From: Dehalococcoides mccartyi
Lineage (GTDB): Bacteria; Chloroflexota; Dehalococcoidia; UBA2979
Direction of reading: 5' to 3'
DNA length: 64,000 nucleotides
Assembly: GCA_945865925.1 (NCBI GenBank)
Contig: CAMBFG010000001.1
Coordinates: 62,001 to 126,000 of the forward strand
Shown: piece by piece, positions 7,372-16,845 of the stretch
Position numbering within the stretch: position 1 is the first letter of the stretch
How the letters are laid out: each line of letters opens with the position of its first letter
The notes under the pieces: generated by a model
The model's database searches: none
The model's input: only the letters and a program-made list of their open reading frames with translations
Told to the model about the DNA's origin: nothing
Made by a program: the position numbers and the translations under genes

Positions 7372-9374
7372 TGCTGTTCCCCGACATTCCCGAGGCGGCC
7401 GTCTGGGCCATCTATTTCGCGCCGATCGCGTCCTTCGTCGCGATCGTGGCGTTCCTGCGTTCACGCCCGCTGCTCGCGGGCCGCATCACCATCGCCGCCG
7501 TCTTCGTCGCCTGGCTGCTCGCGGTCTGGGCGCTCGACACCGTCTCCGGGCACGACGGCGAGTCCGTCGGCTTCGCGTCGCACCACTGGATGTCGCTGTT
7601 CGAGTTCGAGGTTGACCTCGGTATCCGCCTCGACGGCCTGAGCGCCATGATGCTGTTCGTTGTCACCTCGATCTCGCTGCTCGTGCAGATCTACTCGACG
7701 GGGTACATGGCCGGCGACGGTGGGTACGCGAGGTTCTTCGCGTTCATGTCGCTGTTCACGGCGGCGATGCTCGGCCTCGTGATGTCGTCCAGCCTGCTCC
7801 AGTTGTTCGTGCACTGGGAACTGGTCGGCCTCACCTCGTACCTGCTGATCGGCTTCTGGTTCCACAAGCCGAGTGCGGCCGCGGCGGCGAAGAAGGCGTT
7901 CATCGTCACCCGCTTCGGTGACTTTGGCTTCATGCTCGCCGTCATCCTGATCTGGTCGAAGACGCACACCTTCGACATCTTCGAGATCAACGAGGCCGTC
8001 CACCACCTGCCGAGGGCCGTGGTCGCGGGCTTCGTGGTCGGGCTGTTGTCGGGTGCGGCCGGCAAGTCCGCGCAGTTCCCACTGCACTTCTGGCTGCCGG
8101 ACGCCATGGAAGGCCCGACCCCCGTCTCCTCGATCGTCCACTCGGCGACGATGGTCGCGGCGGGTGTCTACCTGCTCGCGCGGTTCTTCCCGGCCGTCCA
8201 CGCGGCGCCCGGTGGTATCCAGATGCTGATCGCGTACACCGGCGGGTTCACGGCGATCTTCGCAGCCTCGATGGGCATCGTTGCGACCGACATCAAGCGC
8301 GTACTGGCGTACTCGACGATCTCCCAGTTGGGCTACATGGTGATGGCGCTCGGCCTCGGGGGTTACCCGGCGGCGATGTTCCACCTCTTCACGCACGCCT
8401 TCTTCAAGTCGCTGCTTTTCCAGGGCGCCGGCTCGGTCAGCCACGCCACGAATACCTTCGAGATGCCGCTGATGGGTGGTCTGCGCAAGCACATGCCGAT
8501 CACCTTCATCACCTTCGTGATCGGCGCACTCTCGCTCTCCGGTATCTTCCCGCTGGCCGGCTTCTGGTCGAAGGACGAGATCCTGCTCGACGCCTGGAAG
8601 CACGACAAGTTCCTGTTCGCGATCGCCACGACCGTCGCGTTCATGACCGCGCTCTACATGTTCCGCGCGATCTTCATGACCTTCTTCGGCGAATACAAAG
8701 GTGGCGCACCCGCCGAGGACCACGGCTCCTCGCACGATGCACCCGACGCTCACGCGACGGCCTCGACCGACGCGCATGGCGGCCACGGCGGCCTCCACGA
8801 GTCGCCACGCTCGATGACGTTCCCGCTGATCATGCTCTCGATCCCGGCGATCTTCTTCGGCCTGATCGCGCCGAGCGGATTCTTCGGCGAACTGATGGAA
8901 GGCGCCCTCGACCCGTCGCTCCGCCACTTCCATTTCGAGATCGAGCCGGTCGTGCTGGTCACCTCGACGGTGGCGGCGCTCGGCGGTATCGCGGCGGCGG
9001 CAGCGATCTACTACGCGCAGATGCCGTCCTCCTCGATGATCCGAAGCCGCCTCGGCCCGTTGCCGAGGGTCGTCGAGCGCCTCTACTTGGTGAACGAGAT
9101 CGCTGAGACCGGCATGGTGCGCGGTGTGCTGCAGGGTGCCGGTCGTGGTGCTGCCCTGATCGATAAGTACCTCGTGGACGGTGCCGTGAACATGGCGGGC
9201 TACGCCACCCGCTTCGCGGGCGACATGCTGCGCCGAGGCCAGACCGGCCAGGTGCAGGCGAATACCTCGCTCATGCTCATCGGTGTCGTCGCTGCCGCGA
9301 GCACGCTGATGGCACTGTCTGGTGGCCTGATCGAACGTGTCTCACCCGGGCTGCTGGATCGGCTGATGCCGTAA
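7371..9374 (+). CDS. nuoL: NADH-quinone oxidoreductase subunit L
   Basis: A 667-aa proton-pumping antiporter-like subunit, of normal length, with about 15-16 helices and the long lateral helix expected at the C-terminus. Conserved stretches include HWELVGLTSYLLIGFW, the pore segment PLHFWLPDAMEGPTPVSSIVHSAT (key residues near 240-260) and TDIKRVLAYSTISQLGYM. A His/Asp-rich loop (about residues 447-480) separates two helices. It is translationally coupled to the preceding small ORF and to nuoM. Confidence 0.95.
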   Translation: MLFPDIPEAAVWAIYFAPIASFVAIVAFLRSRPLLAGRITIAAVFVAWLLAVWALDTVSGHDGESVGFASHHWMSLFEFEVDLGIRLDGLSAMMLFVVTSISLLVQIYSTGYMAGDGGYARFFAFMSLFTAAMLGLVMSSSLLQLFVHWELVGLTSYLLIGFWFHKPSAAAAAKKAFIVTRFGDFGFMLAVILIWSKTHTFDIFEINEAVHHLPRAVVAGFVVGLLSGAAGKSAQFPLHFWLPDAMEGPTPVSSIVHSATMVAAGVYLLARFFPAVHAAPGGIQMLIAYTGGFTAIFAASMGIVATDIKRVLAYSTISQLGYMVMALGLGGYPAAMFHLFTHAFFKSLLFQGAGSVSHATNTFEMPLMGGLRKHMPITFITFVIGALSLSGIFPLAGFWSKDEILLDAWKHDKFLFAIATTVAFMTALYMFRAIFMTFFGEYKGGAPAEDHGSSHDAPDAHATASTDAHGGHGGLHESPRSMTFPLIMLSIPAIFFGLIAPSGFFGELMEGALDPSLRHFHFEIEPVVLVTSTVAALGGIAAAAAIYYAQMPSSSMIRSRLGPLPRVVERLYLVNEIAETGMVRGVLQGAGRGAALIDKYLVDGAVNMAGYATRFAGDMLRRGQTGQVQANTSLMLIGVVAAASTLMALSGGLIERVSPGLLDRLMP

Positions 9375-10846
9375 TGCTGACGCTCTTCCTGCTGCTCCCG
9401 CTTGCCGGTGCGCTCCTCGCGATCGCGCTCCCCGCACACCGCGAGGGCGAGGCGAAGATCATCGCGCTCTGCTTCAGCGCGCTGAACCTCGCGATCGCCG
9501 TGGTGATGTACGTCGTCTTCGACCGTGGTGTCGAGGGTTACCAGTTCGTCGACCGCTTCGAATGGATCACCGGCGCGGATGCCGGGTTCTCGGTGCAGTA
9601 CGTGGTCGGCGTGGATGGCTTATCGGCGCCGCTGATCGTGCTGCTGGGGCTGCTCTCGGTGGTCTCGGTCCTGGTCTCGTGGAACATCGACCTGAAGCCG
9701 AAGCAGTACTTCGCGTGGCTGCTGATCCTCGAGTCGGCGGTCGCCGGCGTGTTCCTCTCGCTCGACCTGATCCAGTTCTTCCTGTTCTGGGAACTCGAAC
9801 TGCTGCCGATGTTCTTCCTGATCAGCCAGTGGGGCTCCGGCCGCCGCCTCTATAGCGCGACCAAGTTCCTGCTCTACACGCTCGCGGGCTCCGCGCTGAT
9901 GCTGGTCGGTTTCCTCGTGATCGGCTTCGGCGCGCACACCTTCGACATCGAGGCGCTGACGAAGGCGCCGCCGCAGGAGACCGTCGTCCCGCTGGCGATC
10001 GTGTTCTGGGCGATCATGCTCGCTTTCCTCGTGAAGTTGCCGGTGTTCCCGCTCCACACCTGGCTGCCGGACGCCCACACCGACGCCCCCACGGCTGTCT
10101 CGGTCATGCTCGCGGGCGTCCTCCTGAAGATGGGCGGTTACGGCATCCTGCGCATCGTGCTGCCGCTGATGCCGAATGAGGTTCACGACTTTTCGAAGGT
10201 TCTCGCGACCATCGCCGGGTTCTCCGTCATCTGGGGCGCGATCATCACGCTGCGCCAGACCGACCTGAAGCGGTTGGTGGCGTACTCCTCGGTCTCGCAC
10301 ATGGGGTATGTGCTGCTCGGCGTGTCGGCGCTCGGCCCGGTCGGGCTCTCCGGCGCGGCGCTGCAGATGTTCACGCACGGTTGCATCACCGGCTTGCTCT
10401 TCGTGATGGTGGGCATGATCTACGACCGCACTCACACCCGTGAAATCTCGCAACTCCGAGGCCTGATGCACCACATGCCCCTCATCGGGACAGTGTTCAT
10501 CGTCGCGGGACTCGCCTCGCTCGGCCTGCCGGCGATGTCCGGTTTCGTCGCCGAGATCACGGTCTTCCTCGGCTCCATGGGCCCGCACCCGGCTGCGACG
10601 ATGGCCGCCGTGTTTGGGGTGGTGCTGTCCGCCGGCTACATCCTCTGGACTATCGAGCGCATCCTCCACGGCCCGAAGACGCACGACTTCCACGACCTGA
10701 CGGACGCCCGGAAGTGGTGGGAGCTGACCGCGATGGGCATCCTCGTCGTCGCCATCATCGGCGTCGGCATCTGGCCGGCTGTCCTGACGGACACCGTGCG
10801 CATGGGCATCGAGCCCATCGCGAAGATTGTCGAGGCGGCCTCGTGA
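9374..10846 (+). CDS. nuoM: NADH-quinone oxidoreductase subunit M
   Basis: A 490-aa antiporter-like membrane subunit. Visible landmarks are the FWELELLPMFFLI helix with the conserved glutamate (near residue 140), the pore segment FPLHTWLPDAHTDAPTAVSV with a conserved lysine just before it, and the TDLKRLVAYSSVSHMG segment. It starts in the nuoL stop (TAATG) and overlaps nuoN by GTGA. Confidence 0.95.
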   Translation: MLTLFLLLPLAGALLAIALPAHREGEAKIIALCFSALNLAIAVVMYVVFDRGVEGYQFVDRFEWITGADAGFSVQYVVGVDGLSAPLIVLLGLLSVVSVLVSWNIDLKPKQYFAWLLILESAVAGVFLSLDLIQFFLFWELELLPMFFLISQWGSGRRLYSATKFLLYTLAGSALMLVGFLVIGFGAHTFDIEALTKAPPQETVVPLAIVFWAIMLAFLVKLPVFPLHTWLPDAHTDAPTAVSVMLAGVLLKMGGYGILRIVLPLMPNEVHDFSKVLATIAGFSVIWGAIITLRQTDLKRLVAYSSVSHMGYVLLGVSALGPVGLSGAALQMFTHGCITGLLFVMVGMIYDRTHTREISQLRGLMHHMPLIGTVFIVAGLASLGLPAMSGFVAEITVFLGSMGPHPAATMAAVFGVVLSAGYILWTIERILHGPKTHDFHDLTDARKWWELTAMGILVVAIIGVGIWPAVLTDTVRMGIEPIAKIVEAAS

Positions 10847-12306
10847 CCTTCTTCGACCACGTTCACGCCATTGGCCCAGCGTTGGTCTGCTACGCCGGCG
10901 CAGGCGCGATCCTGTCCGCTGACCTGTTCCACGGCCGCCGTGCGGCGATCTGGGGCATCGCCGTCCTCGCAGCGGTCGGCGCGCTTGGCTGGACCATGGC
11001 GCAGGCGATCCTCGGTGCCGAGGACGGCGCGCTGAGCGGTGCAGTCCGCGTGGACGCCTTCTCGATCTACCTCGCGTTCCTGATCGGCGCCGTCCTGCTG
11101 GCGGTCGTGCTGGCCGCCCGCGAATGGGCCGCCACCATCGAGCAGGCTGCCGAGTTCTACGCGCTGCTGCTCGTCTCCGCGGGGTCGATGATCCTGCTGG
11201 CGCAGGCGGATGACCTCATCACCATCTTCGTCGCCCTGGAGACCACCTCGATCTCGCAGTTCATCCTCGCCGGTGTCACGCGGAACGACCGTTCGTCCGA
11301 GGCTGGCCTCAAGTACCTCCTGACCGGAGCGGTGGCCGCGGCCATCTTGCTCTATGGCTTCGCGTTCCTCTTCGGCATGGCTGGCACGACATCGCTCGAG
11401 GGCATCGCCGCCTGGGTCGCGACCGGGCCCGAGGCACAGCGCCTGCCGTTGATGCTCGCGTTCGTGCTGGTCGCGGTCGGTCTCGGCTTCAAGATGGCGA
11501 TGGCACCCTCGCACGCCTGGGCCCCCGATGTGTACGAGGGTGCGCCGACGCTCGTCGCCACATTCCTCTCCGTCGCCTCGAAAGCGGCGGGCTTCGCGGT
11601 CGCGCTGCGGCTGTTCTACACCGGCCTCGGTGGTGGGGACACGATCATCTCGCAGGACTGGGGCATGATGTTCGGCGCGCTCGCCGCGATATCGATGATC
11701 GTCGGGAACACTGGCGCGCTCGTGCAGACAAACGCGAAACGGCTGCTTGGCTACTCCTCCATCGCGCAGGCGGGCAACATCGCCGTGGGCCTTGCCGCGG
11801 TCGCGGTGGGCAGCACCAACGGCCCGAGCGGGGTGCTGTTCTTCCTCGGCACCTACGCCGCGACGAACATCGGCGCGTTCGTGGTCGTGAGCTTCGTCAC
11901 GGAACGCCTCGGTTCCGAGCAGATCGAGGACTTCGCGGGGCTGATTAAGCGGTCGCCGGTGGCGGCTGTCGTGCTCTCGCTCTGCCTCGTCTCGCTGACG
12001 GGCATCCCGCCGACCGCGGGCTTCATCGCGAAGGTCTACATCTTTAATTCCGCCGTGCAGGCCGGCGAGCGTTGGTTGGTCGCCCTCGTCGCGCTCGCCG
12101 TGCTGAACACCGCCATTTCCGCCTTCTACTACCTGCGCTGGGTGCGCACGATGCTCCTCGACGAACCGAAGGACACGACGCCGATCCGTGCGCCGGGCGG
12201 CACCCAGTTCGTCCTCGCGGCTGCGACGGTCGGCGTGCTGTTCTTCGGCCTCGACCCGTCTCCGCTGCTCCACGCCGCGCAGGACGCCGCCGCCGCGCTG
12301 CTGTAG
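10843..12306 (+). CDS. nuoN: NADH-quinone oxidoreductase subunit N
   Basis: A 487-aa third antiporter-like subunit of complex I. The helix with FVALETTSISQFILAG carries the conserved acidic residue, APSHAWAPDVYEGAPT is the pore segment, and AKRLLGYSSIAQAG follows. I start it at GTG 10843, which overlaps the nuoM stop as GTGA; the open frame from 10714 overlaps nuoM and is not NuoN-like. It is the last nuo gene; ybeY follows after nine bases and may be co-transcribed. Confidence 0.93.
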   Translation: MTFFDHVHAIGPALVCYAGAGAILSADLFHGRRAAIWGIAVLAAVGALGWTMAQAILGAEDGALSGAVRVDAFSIYLAFLIGAVLLAVVLAAREWAATIEQAAEFYALLLVSAGSMILLAQADDLITIFVALETTSISQFILAGVTRNDRSSEAGLKYLLTGAVAAAILLYGFAFLFGMAGTTSLEGIAAWVATGPEAQRLPLMLAFVLVAVGLGFKMAMAPSHAWAPDVYEGAPTLVATFLSVASKAAGFAVALRLFYTGLGGGDTIISQDWGMMFGALAAISMIVGNTGALVQTNAKRLLGYSSIAQAGNIAVGLAAVAVGSTNGPSGVLFFLGTYAATNIGAFVVVSFVTERLGSEQIEDFAGLIKRSPVAAVVLSLCLVSLTGIPPTAGFIAKVYIFNSAVQAGERWLVALVALAVLNTAISAFYYLRWVRTMLLDEPKDTTPIRAPGGTQFVLAAATVGVLFFGLDPSPLLHAAQDAAAALL

Positions 12307-12315
12307 ACGAGCGCC

Positions 12316-12828
12316 GTGCCCGCCGCCCGCTACCCCCTCGATATCCGCGTCGCCTCGGCCCAGCGCGGCCAGGTCGACCTCGTTGCGCTCCGCCGCCTCG
12401 TGCGCGAGGTGCTGCGTGACGAGGGACAGCCCGCCGGCACCGCGCTCGCGCTTCGCGTGGCGGGTGACGAGTTCCTCCATACGCTCAACCTCGAACACAG
12501 GGGTGTAGACGCCGCCACCGACGTGCTCTCGTTCCCGTACGACGAGGGCGAGGCCATCCCTGTCCCGGAGGGTTTCGAGGACGAAGAGGGCCGTTACCTC
12601 GGTGATATTGCGATCTCGCTGGAGACGGCGGGGCGGCAGGCGAAGGCGGCCCGCATCACCCTTGACGAGGAGGTGCAGCACATCGTCCTGCACGGCGTCC
12701 TCCACCTCCTCGGTTACGACCACGAGACGCCCGAGGAGGCCCGTGACATGGAAGAGCGCGAAGAACGCCGCCTGGGCACTCACATCCACGGTGGCCCGCA
12801 GCGTCGAGGCCCCGCGCACACGGACTAG
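12316..12828 (+). CDS. ybeY: Endoribonuclease YbeY
   Basis: A 170-aa metal-dependent single-strand RNase needed for 16S rRNA 3'-end maturation and ribosome quality control. The zinc signature appears as HGVLHLLGYDHETPEE (about residues 128-143), giving the three-His metal site. Length is typical. The start is GTG only nine bases after nuoN, so it may be read from the nuo operon. A separate promoter follows it for dnaX. Confidence 0.93.
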   Translation: MPAARYPLDIRVASAQRGQVDLVALRRLVREVLRDEGQPAGTALALRVAGDEFLHTLNLEHRGVDAATDVLSFPYDEGEAIPVPEGFEDEEGRYLGDIAISLETAGRQAKAARITLDEEVQHIVLHGVLHLLGYDHETPEEARDMEEREERRLGTHIHGGPQRRGPAHTD

Positions 12829-12871
12829 CCCGCTGTCGCGCCGCGCCTCGTCTGCCCCGTCCGAGGCCCGC

Positions 12872-12880
12872 TGATACACT
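12872..12880 (+). promoter_or_regulatory. Extended -10 promoter candidate for dnaX
   Basis: TGATACACT matches an extended -10 (TGnTAnnnT) with no clear -35. The predicted start near 12887 would give a leader of about 39 bases ending in GGGAG six bases before the dnaX GTG. Confidence 0.35.
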
Positions 12881-12925
12881 CGCCTGAAGCGTGCGGAACT
12901 CCCCTCCGTCTCGCGGGAGCCCCGA

Positions 12926-14605
12926 GTGGCCCAGGAAGTCCTCTACCGGAAATGGCGGCCTCGTCGCTTTGCGGACGTGGCTGGTCAGGATCCCGTCACG
13001 ACCACGATGCGTAATGCCGTGGCCGCCGGGACGCCTGCACACGCCTACCTGTTCTGTGGCCCTCGTGGCACCGGCAAGACCACCACGGGCCGCATCCTGG
13101 CGAAGGCCGTGAACTGCGCCAACCCGCAGGTGGGCGAGCCCTGCGAGGTCTGCCCCTCCTGCATCTCCTACAACGAAGGTCGTGCCATCGACCTGATCGA
13201 GTTGGACGCCGCCTCGAACCGTGGCATCGACGAGATCCGCGATCTCCGCGAGGGCACGGGGTACGCCCCCGCTGCGGGCCGCTACAAGGTCTACCTCATC
13301 GATGAGGTCCACATGCTGACCGATGCGGCGTTCAACGCGCTGCTCAAGACCCTCGAAGAGCCGCCCCCGCACGTCATCTTCATCCTCGCGACGACCGAGG
13401 CGCACCGCATCCCCGCGACCATCCTCTCGCGCTGCCAGCGCTTCGACCTCCGACGCATCTCCGTCACCGCTGCTGTCCAACGCCTCGAAACCATCGGGGC
13501 GGGCGAGGGGTTCACGGTTGCCGCTGGCGGCTACGAGTTGATCGCGAGGCAGGCCACCGGCTCGCTGCGCGACGCCGTCAACCTGCTCGACCAGTTGGTG
13601 GCATTCCACGGCACGGACCTGTCGCTGGACGATGTGCGCGCGGGCCTCGGTCTCGTGGTGGACGACCGCGCCGCCGGACTCGCGCGGGCTTCCGTCACAC
13701 GTGACCTCACCGCCGGCCTCAACCTCCTCGCGGGCGCCCGCGACGACGGGGTCGAGGTGCGCGCGTTCCTGCGCGAGACCGTCGCGGTGCTTCGCAGCCT
13801 GCTGATGTTCAAAGCTGGCGCCGGTGACCGCCTCGGACTCGCTGATGCACAGGCAGACGAGATCGATGCGATCGCCGTGGACGCTTCGGTAGGCGACATC
13901 GTGGCGGCGCTCGAGGCGCTCTCCGCCATCGACTTCGCCGGTGACGCCTACGACTCCCTCCCCGCCGAGATCGCCTTCGCCACGCTCTGCACTGGCGTGA
14001 CCACCCCGGCGGTCGTGACTTCCGCCCCTCCGAGTGCCGCTCCACTCCCCGCATCGGCCCGTGCGCCCTCGGCGTCCCCGGCTGGCGAGGCACCTCGGCC
14101 CGTCCAGCGCCCCGCCGCAGCGGCTCCACGCGCCGCCGCGAAGCCGATCGCCTCACGGCCAGTGCCTCAGCAGCCGTCGACGCCCCCGCCAGCCGCTCCA
14201 GCACCCCCCGCCCGCGAGTTCGCCCCGACCGGGGGCGGCGAGGCCACGCCCGACCTCGCGACGCTGAAGGAGCGCTGGAGCCAGGTGCAAGAAGCGATGC
14301 GCACCTATTCGCGGCCCGTGGGTGCGCTGTTCGCGATTGCCTATCCGAAGAGTGCAGATGGCCATCGAGTCGAGGTGGGACTGCCGCACCCCCCTCAGGT
14401 GGAGAAGGCGCAGAACCAGGACGGCGGCAAGGTGCTTCAAGCGCTGACAGCGGCCGTGACCGAGGCCCTCGGCCATGCGGTCGAGGTGATCGTGGTGCAC
14501 TGGTCCGAACTCGGGAACACTGGCAATGTCCCCTCGGCGCGACCGGCGCGCAGTCACCTGATCGAAGAAGCGATGAAGCAGGGCGCGGAGCCGATCAGTG
14601 AGTGA
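12926..14605 (+). CDS. dnaX: DNA polymerase III subunit gamma/tau
   Basis: A 559-aa clamp-loader ATPase of the replisome. It has a Walker A GPRGTGKTT (about residues 46-54), a four-Cys zinc module (NCANP...CEVCPSC), a Walker B/DExH-type DEVH and the SRC sensor motif. The C-terminal third is Pro/Ala-rich linker followed by a short domain, as in tau. GTG was chosen because it gives the normal VAQEVLYRKWRP N-terminus behind GGGAG. I see no obvious frameshift signal for gamma, but did not search exhaustively. It overlaps recR by eight bases, the classical dnaX-recR pairing. Confidence 0.95.
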   Translation: MAQEVLYRKWRPRRFADVAGQDPVTTTMRNAVAAGTPAHAYLFCGPRGTGKTTTGRILAKAVNCANPQVGEPCEVCPSCISYNEGRAIDLIELDAASNRGIDEIRDLREGTGYAPAAGRYKVYLIDEVHMLTDAAFNALLKTLEEPPPHVIFILATTEAHRIPATILSRCQRFDLRRISVTAAVQRLETIGAGEGFTVAAGGYELIARQATGSLRDAVNLLDQLVAFHGTDLSLDDVRAGLGLVVDDRAAGLARASVTRDLTAGLNLLAGARDDGVEVRAFLRETVAVLRSLLMFKAGAGDRLGLADAQADEIDAIAVDASVGDIVAALEALSAIDFAGDAYDSLPAEIAFATLCTGVTTPAVVTSAPPSAAPLPASARAPSASPAGEAPRPVQRPAAAAPRAAAKPIASRPVPQQPSTPPPAAPAPPAREFAPTGGGEATPDLATLKERWSQVQEAMRTYSRPVGALFAIAYPKSADGHRVEVGLPHPPQVEKAQNQDGGKVLQALTAAVTEALGHAVEVIVVHWSELGNTGNVPSARPARSHLIEEAMKQGAEPISE

Positions 14606-15224
14606 GTTCCGTGACCCCTCGGGTGGTGGCGCGACACCGATCGCGCGGCTGGTCGATGCCTTCCACCGGCTGCCCGGCATCGGGCCAAAGAGCGCCCAGC
14701 GCCTCGCCTACCACGTCCTGCGCGCCCCCGAGGAGGAGGCTCGCGACCTCGCCGAGGCGCTGATGGAGGTGAAGCGCTCCGTCGTGCTCTGTGCGCGCTG
14801 CCAGAACGTCACGACCGAGAACCCGTGCCGCATCTGTTCAGACACCGGTCGTGAGCGTGTCATCATCTGCGTCGTTGAAGAACCACTCGATGTGGTCGCG
14901 ATCGAGCGCACGGGCGGCTTCCACGGGCTTTATCACGTCCTCCACGGTGTCATCTCGCCCGCCGACGGCGTAGGGCCCGAGGACCTGAAGATCGCCGAAC
15001 TCCTGACTCGCATCCGCGATACCGACCGCGACATCACGGAGGTGATCGTCGCCACGAACCCGAACCTCGAGGGCGAAGCCACCTCGATGTACCTCGGCCG
15101 ACTGCTCCGGCCGCTCGGGATTCGGGTCACCCGGTTAGCGCGCGGCCTCCCGGCGGGGGCCGACCTCGAATACGCTGACGACGTCACACTCGGGCGGGCG
15201 CTCGAGTTCCGGCAGGAGGTCTAG
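14598..15224 (+). CDS. recR: Recombination mediator RecR
   Basis: A 208-aa protein that acts with RecO (encoded just downstream) in loading RecA at gaps. It has an N-terminal helix-hairpin-helix (LPGIGPKSAQRLAYHVL), a four-Cys zinc finger (CARCQN...CRIC) and a Toprim domain with the acidic VVEEPLDVVAIE segment. Length is typical. The GTG start lies inside the end of dnaX. The dnaX-recR-small gene-recO cluster is a replication-repair operon. Confidence 0.95.
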   Translation: MSEFRDPSGGGATPIARLVDAFHRLPGIGPKSAQRLAYHVLRAPEEEARDLAEALMEVKRSVVLCARCQNVTTENPCRICSDTGRERVIICVVEEPLDVVAIERTGGFHGLYHVLHGVISPADGVGPEDLKIAELLTRIRDTDRDITEVIVATNPNLEGEATSMYLGRLLRPLGIRVTRLARGLPAGADLEYADDVTLGRALEFRQEV

Positions 15225-15225
15225 C

Positions 15226-15444
15226 GTGCGTGATCTGATTGCGGCGGCGGCACGGCTGCCCTTGTGGTTCCGCTGGGCCATCGTCTTTTTCGCCATCTTC
15301 ATGACGGCCACAGCCGTCCGAGGCAACCTGCAGGCGAATCCCGCCTACACCATCGGTGCCTGCGCCGTTGCCGGTGTCGTGTTCGGCGTGCTGGCCCAGA
15401 TCGAGAAGAACCTCCCCGGCGGCCGCCAGAAGCGGCGCAACTAG
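15226..15444 (+). CDS. Small two-helix membrane protein
   Basis: A 72-aa protein with two predicted transmembrane helices (about residues 14-31 and 39-58), a short loop between them and a basic C-terminus (GGRQKRRN). It is not recognised. The GTG start is one base after the recR stop, and recO starts 17 bases after its stop, so it is translated within the recR-recO operon. The topology suggests both ends are cytoplasmic. Confidence 0.6.
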   Translation: MRDLIAAAARLPLWFRWAIVFFAIFMTATAVRGNLQANPAYTIGACAVAGVVFGVLAQIEKNLPGGRQKRRN

Positions 15445-15461
15445 CCGAGGACGGATCGGCC

Positions 15462-16292
15462 ATGCCTGGCCGCGCCCCACGCGTCACCAAGACCGAGGCG
15501 ATCGTAATTCGCCAGCGTCGCCTCGGCGAGGCGGATCGCATCGTCAGCCTCCTCACGCCGCTGCGCGGCAAGGTCGATGTGGTCGCGAAGGGTGTGCTGC
15601 GCTCGAAGAGCCGTATGGCTGGCCACCTCGAAGCCCTCACCCACGTTGAGGTAGTCCTCGCCCACGGCCGCTCGATGGATGTGGTGACGCAGGCCCAGGC
15701 CGTCGAGTCGTTTACAGCCCTTCGAGGCGACCTCGACCGGCTCTCGGCCGCGCTCTACCTCGCCGAACTCGCTGACCGCTTCACAGTCGAGCACGCGGAC
15801 GCCACCGGGCTTTTCACCCTGCTGCATTCGGCCCTCGTGCGCCTGGACCGAGGCGACGGCCAGCAGGTCGTTACGCGCACGTACGAACTGGCATTGCTGG
15901 AGGCGACCGGCTTCCGCCCGGAGTGGACGCGCTGCCTCGGCTGCGACCTCGATGTCCCGGCGGAGGGTGCGCGCTGGTCAGCCGTCGAGGGCGGGGTCAT
16001 CGGTGCGGAGTGCGCGGCGAAGTACCCAGCAGCCGTCCCGATCGACGCCACCGCGCTCCGCGTCCTGCGCGCCTACCAGTCGCAGCCCTACGAGGAGGCG
16101 GGCCGCATCCGCCTGACGGACGACCTTGCCGCACGCCTGGAGCAGATCATGCACTCGCTCATGCGCGCGGTCGCTGAGCGCGAACTGAAGAGCGCGGCCT
16201 TCGTCAGTGCCGCTCGCCATGCCCGCGTCGCGGAAGAAGCCGCCGAGGCAACAGGTGACGAGGACGATGAGGCCGAGGCGCTCGAGGACTAG
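15462..16292 (+). CDS. recO: DNA repair protein RecO
   Basis: A 276-aa RecO. The OB-fold N-terminus (KTEAIVIRQRRLGEADRIVSLLT, about residues 8-30) is clear. A zinc-like segment CLGCDLD follows later, but the second Cys pair is reduced to one Cys. The C-terminal 25 residues are Glu/Asp/Ala-rich. I use ATG 15462; the longer open frame from 15264 runs over the preceding gene. Its TAG stop shares the tetranucleotide CTAG with the convergent ppa stop. Confidence 0.9.
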   Translation: MPGRAPRVTKTEAIVIRQRRLGEADRIVSLLTPLRGKVDVVAKGVLRSKSRMAGHLEALTHVEVVLAHGRSMDVVTQAQAVESFTALRGDLDRLSAALYLAELADRFTVEHADATGLFTLLHSALVRLDRGDGQQVVTRTYELALLEATGFRPEWTRCLGCDLDVPAEGARWSAVEGGVIGAECAAKYPAAVPIDATALRVLRAYQSQPYEEAGRIRLTDDLAARLEQIMHSLMRAVAERELKSAAFVSAARHARVAEEAAEATGDEDDEAEALED

Positions 16293-16825
16293 GCGTGCTT
16301 CGGGAGGTTCTGGTAGTCCACGAGCGCCTGCGCGATGACCGCTAGCGCCCGCTCGCGGCCCTCGAACGGGTCGACGATCACTTCCTTCTCCTCGAGCACC
16401 TTGTAGTCGAGGAAAAAGCGCCGGACTTCGAGCATGATGTGGGCGGGGACGTCGTCGAGTTCGTGGATGTGGTTGTAGACCGGGTCGAACGTGCTCACCG
16501 CCAGCACCTTGTCGTCCGCCTTGCCCTGGTCGCGCATGTGCATCACGCCCACCGGCCGTGCGTACACCAGCGTCAGCGGGGGTACCGCCTCTTGCCCCAG
16601 CACGACCACATCGAGCGGATCGCCGTCGTCGCAGTAGGAGCGGGGGATGAAGCCGTAGTTGGCGGGGTACCGGACGGCGCTGTGCAGCACGCGGTCGAGT
16701 TTGATCAGCCCGCTGGCCTTGTCCAGTTCGTACTTGTTCTTGCTGCCTTCGGGGATCTCGATGACCACGGGGAGCATGTCCCCGATGTGCTCGGGGTCGA
16801 CCTCGATGTCGTGCCAGGGGTGCAT
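16289..16825 (-). CDS. ppa: Inorganic pyrophosphatase, family I
   Basis: A 178-aa soluble pyrophosphatase that hydrolyses PPi and so pulls biosynthetic reactions forward. The signature YCDDGDPLDVVVL (about residues 64-76) carries the metal-binding aspartates, and the substrate-binding NYGFIP and KNKYE segments are present. Length is typical. It ends inside the recO stop (CTAG). About 20 bases separate it from the upstream polyprenyl synthase gene. Confidence 0.96.
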   Translation of the reverse strand: MHPWHDIEVDPEHIGDMLPVVIEIPEGSKNKYELDKASGLIKLDRVLHSAVRYPANYGFIPRSYCDDGDPLDVVVLGQEAVPPLTLVYARPVGVMHMRDQGKADDKVLAVSTFDPVYNHIHELDDVPAHIMLEVRRFFLDYKVLEEKEVIVDPFEGRERALAVIAQALVDYQNLPKHA

Positions 16826-16845
16826 GCGGGATCCGATCTGCGGCG

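Noticed and set aside
10636-12879. 747-codon open frame on the minus strand across nuoN and ybeY
   Set aside because: It is the antisense shadow of clear nuoN/ybeY coding DNA; the translation is Arg/Asp/Glu/His-rich with no domain, as expected for G+C-rich third positions.
12829-12925. Possible 4.5S (SRP) RNA before dnaX
   Set aside because: This gene often precedes dnaX, but the conserved GGAAG...AGCAG apical motif is not present.
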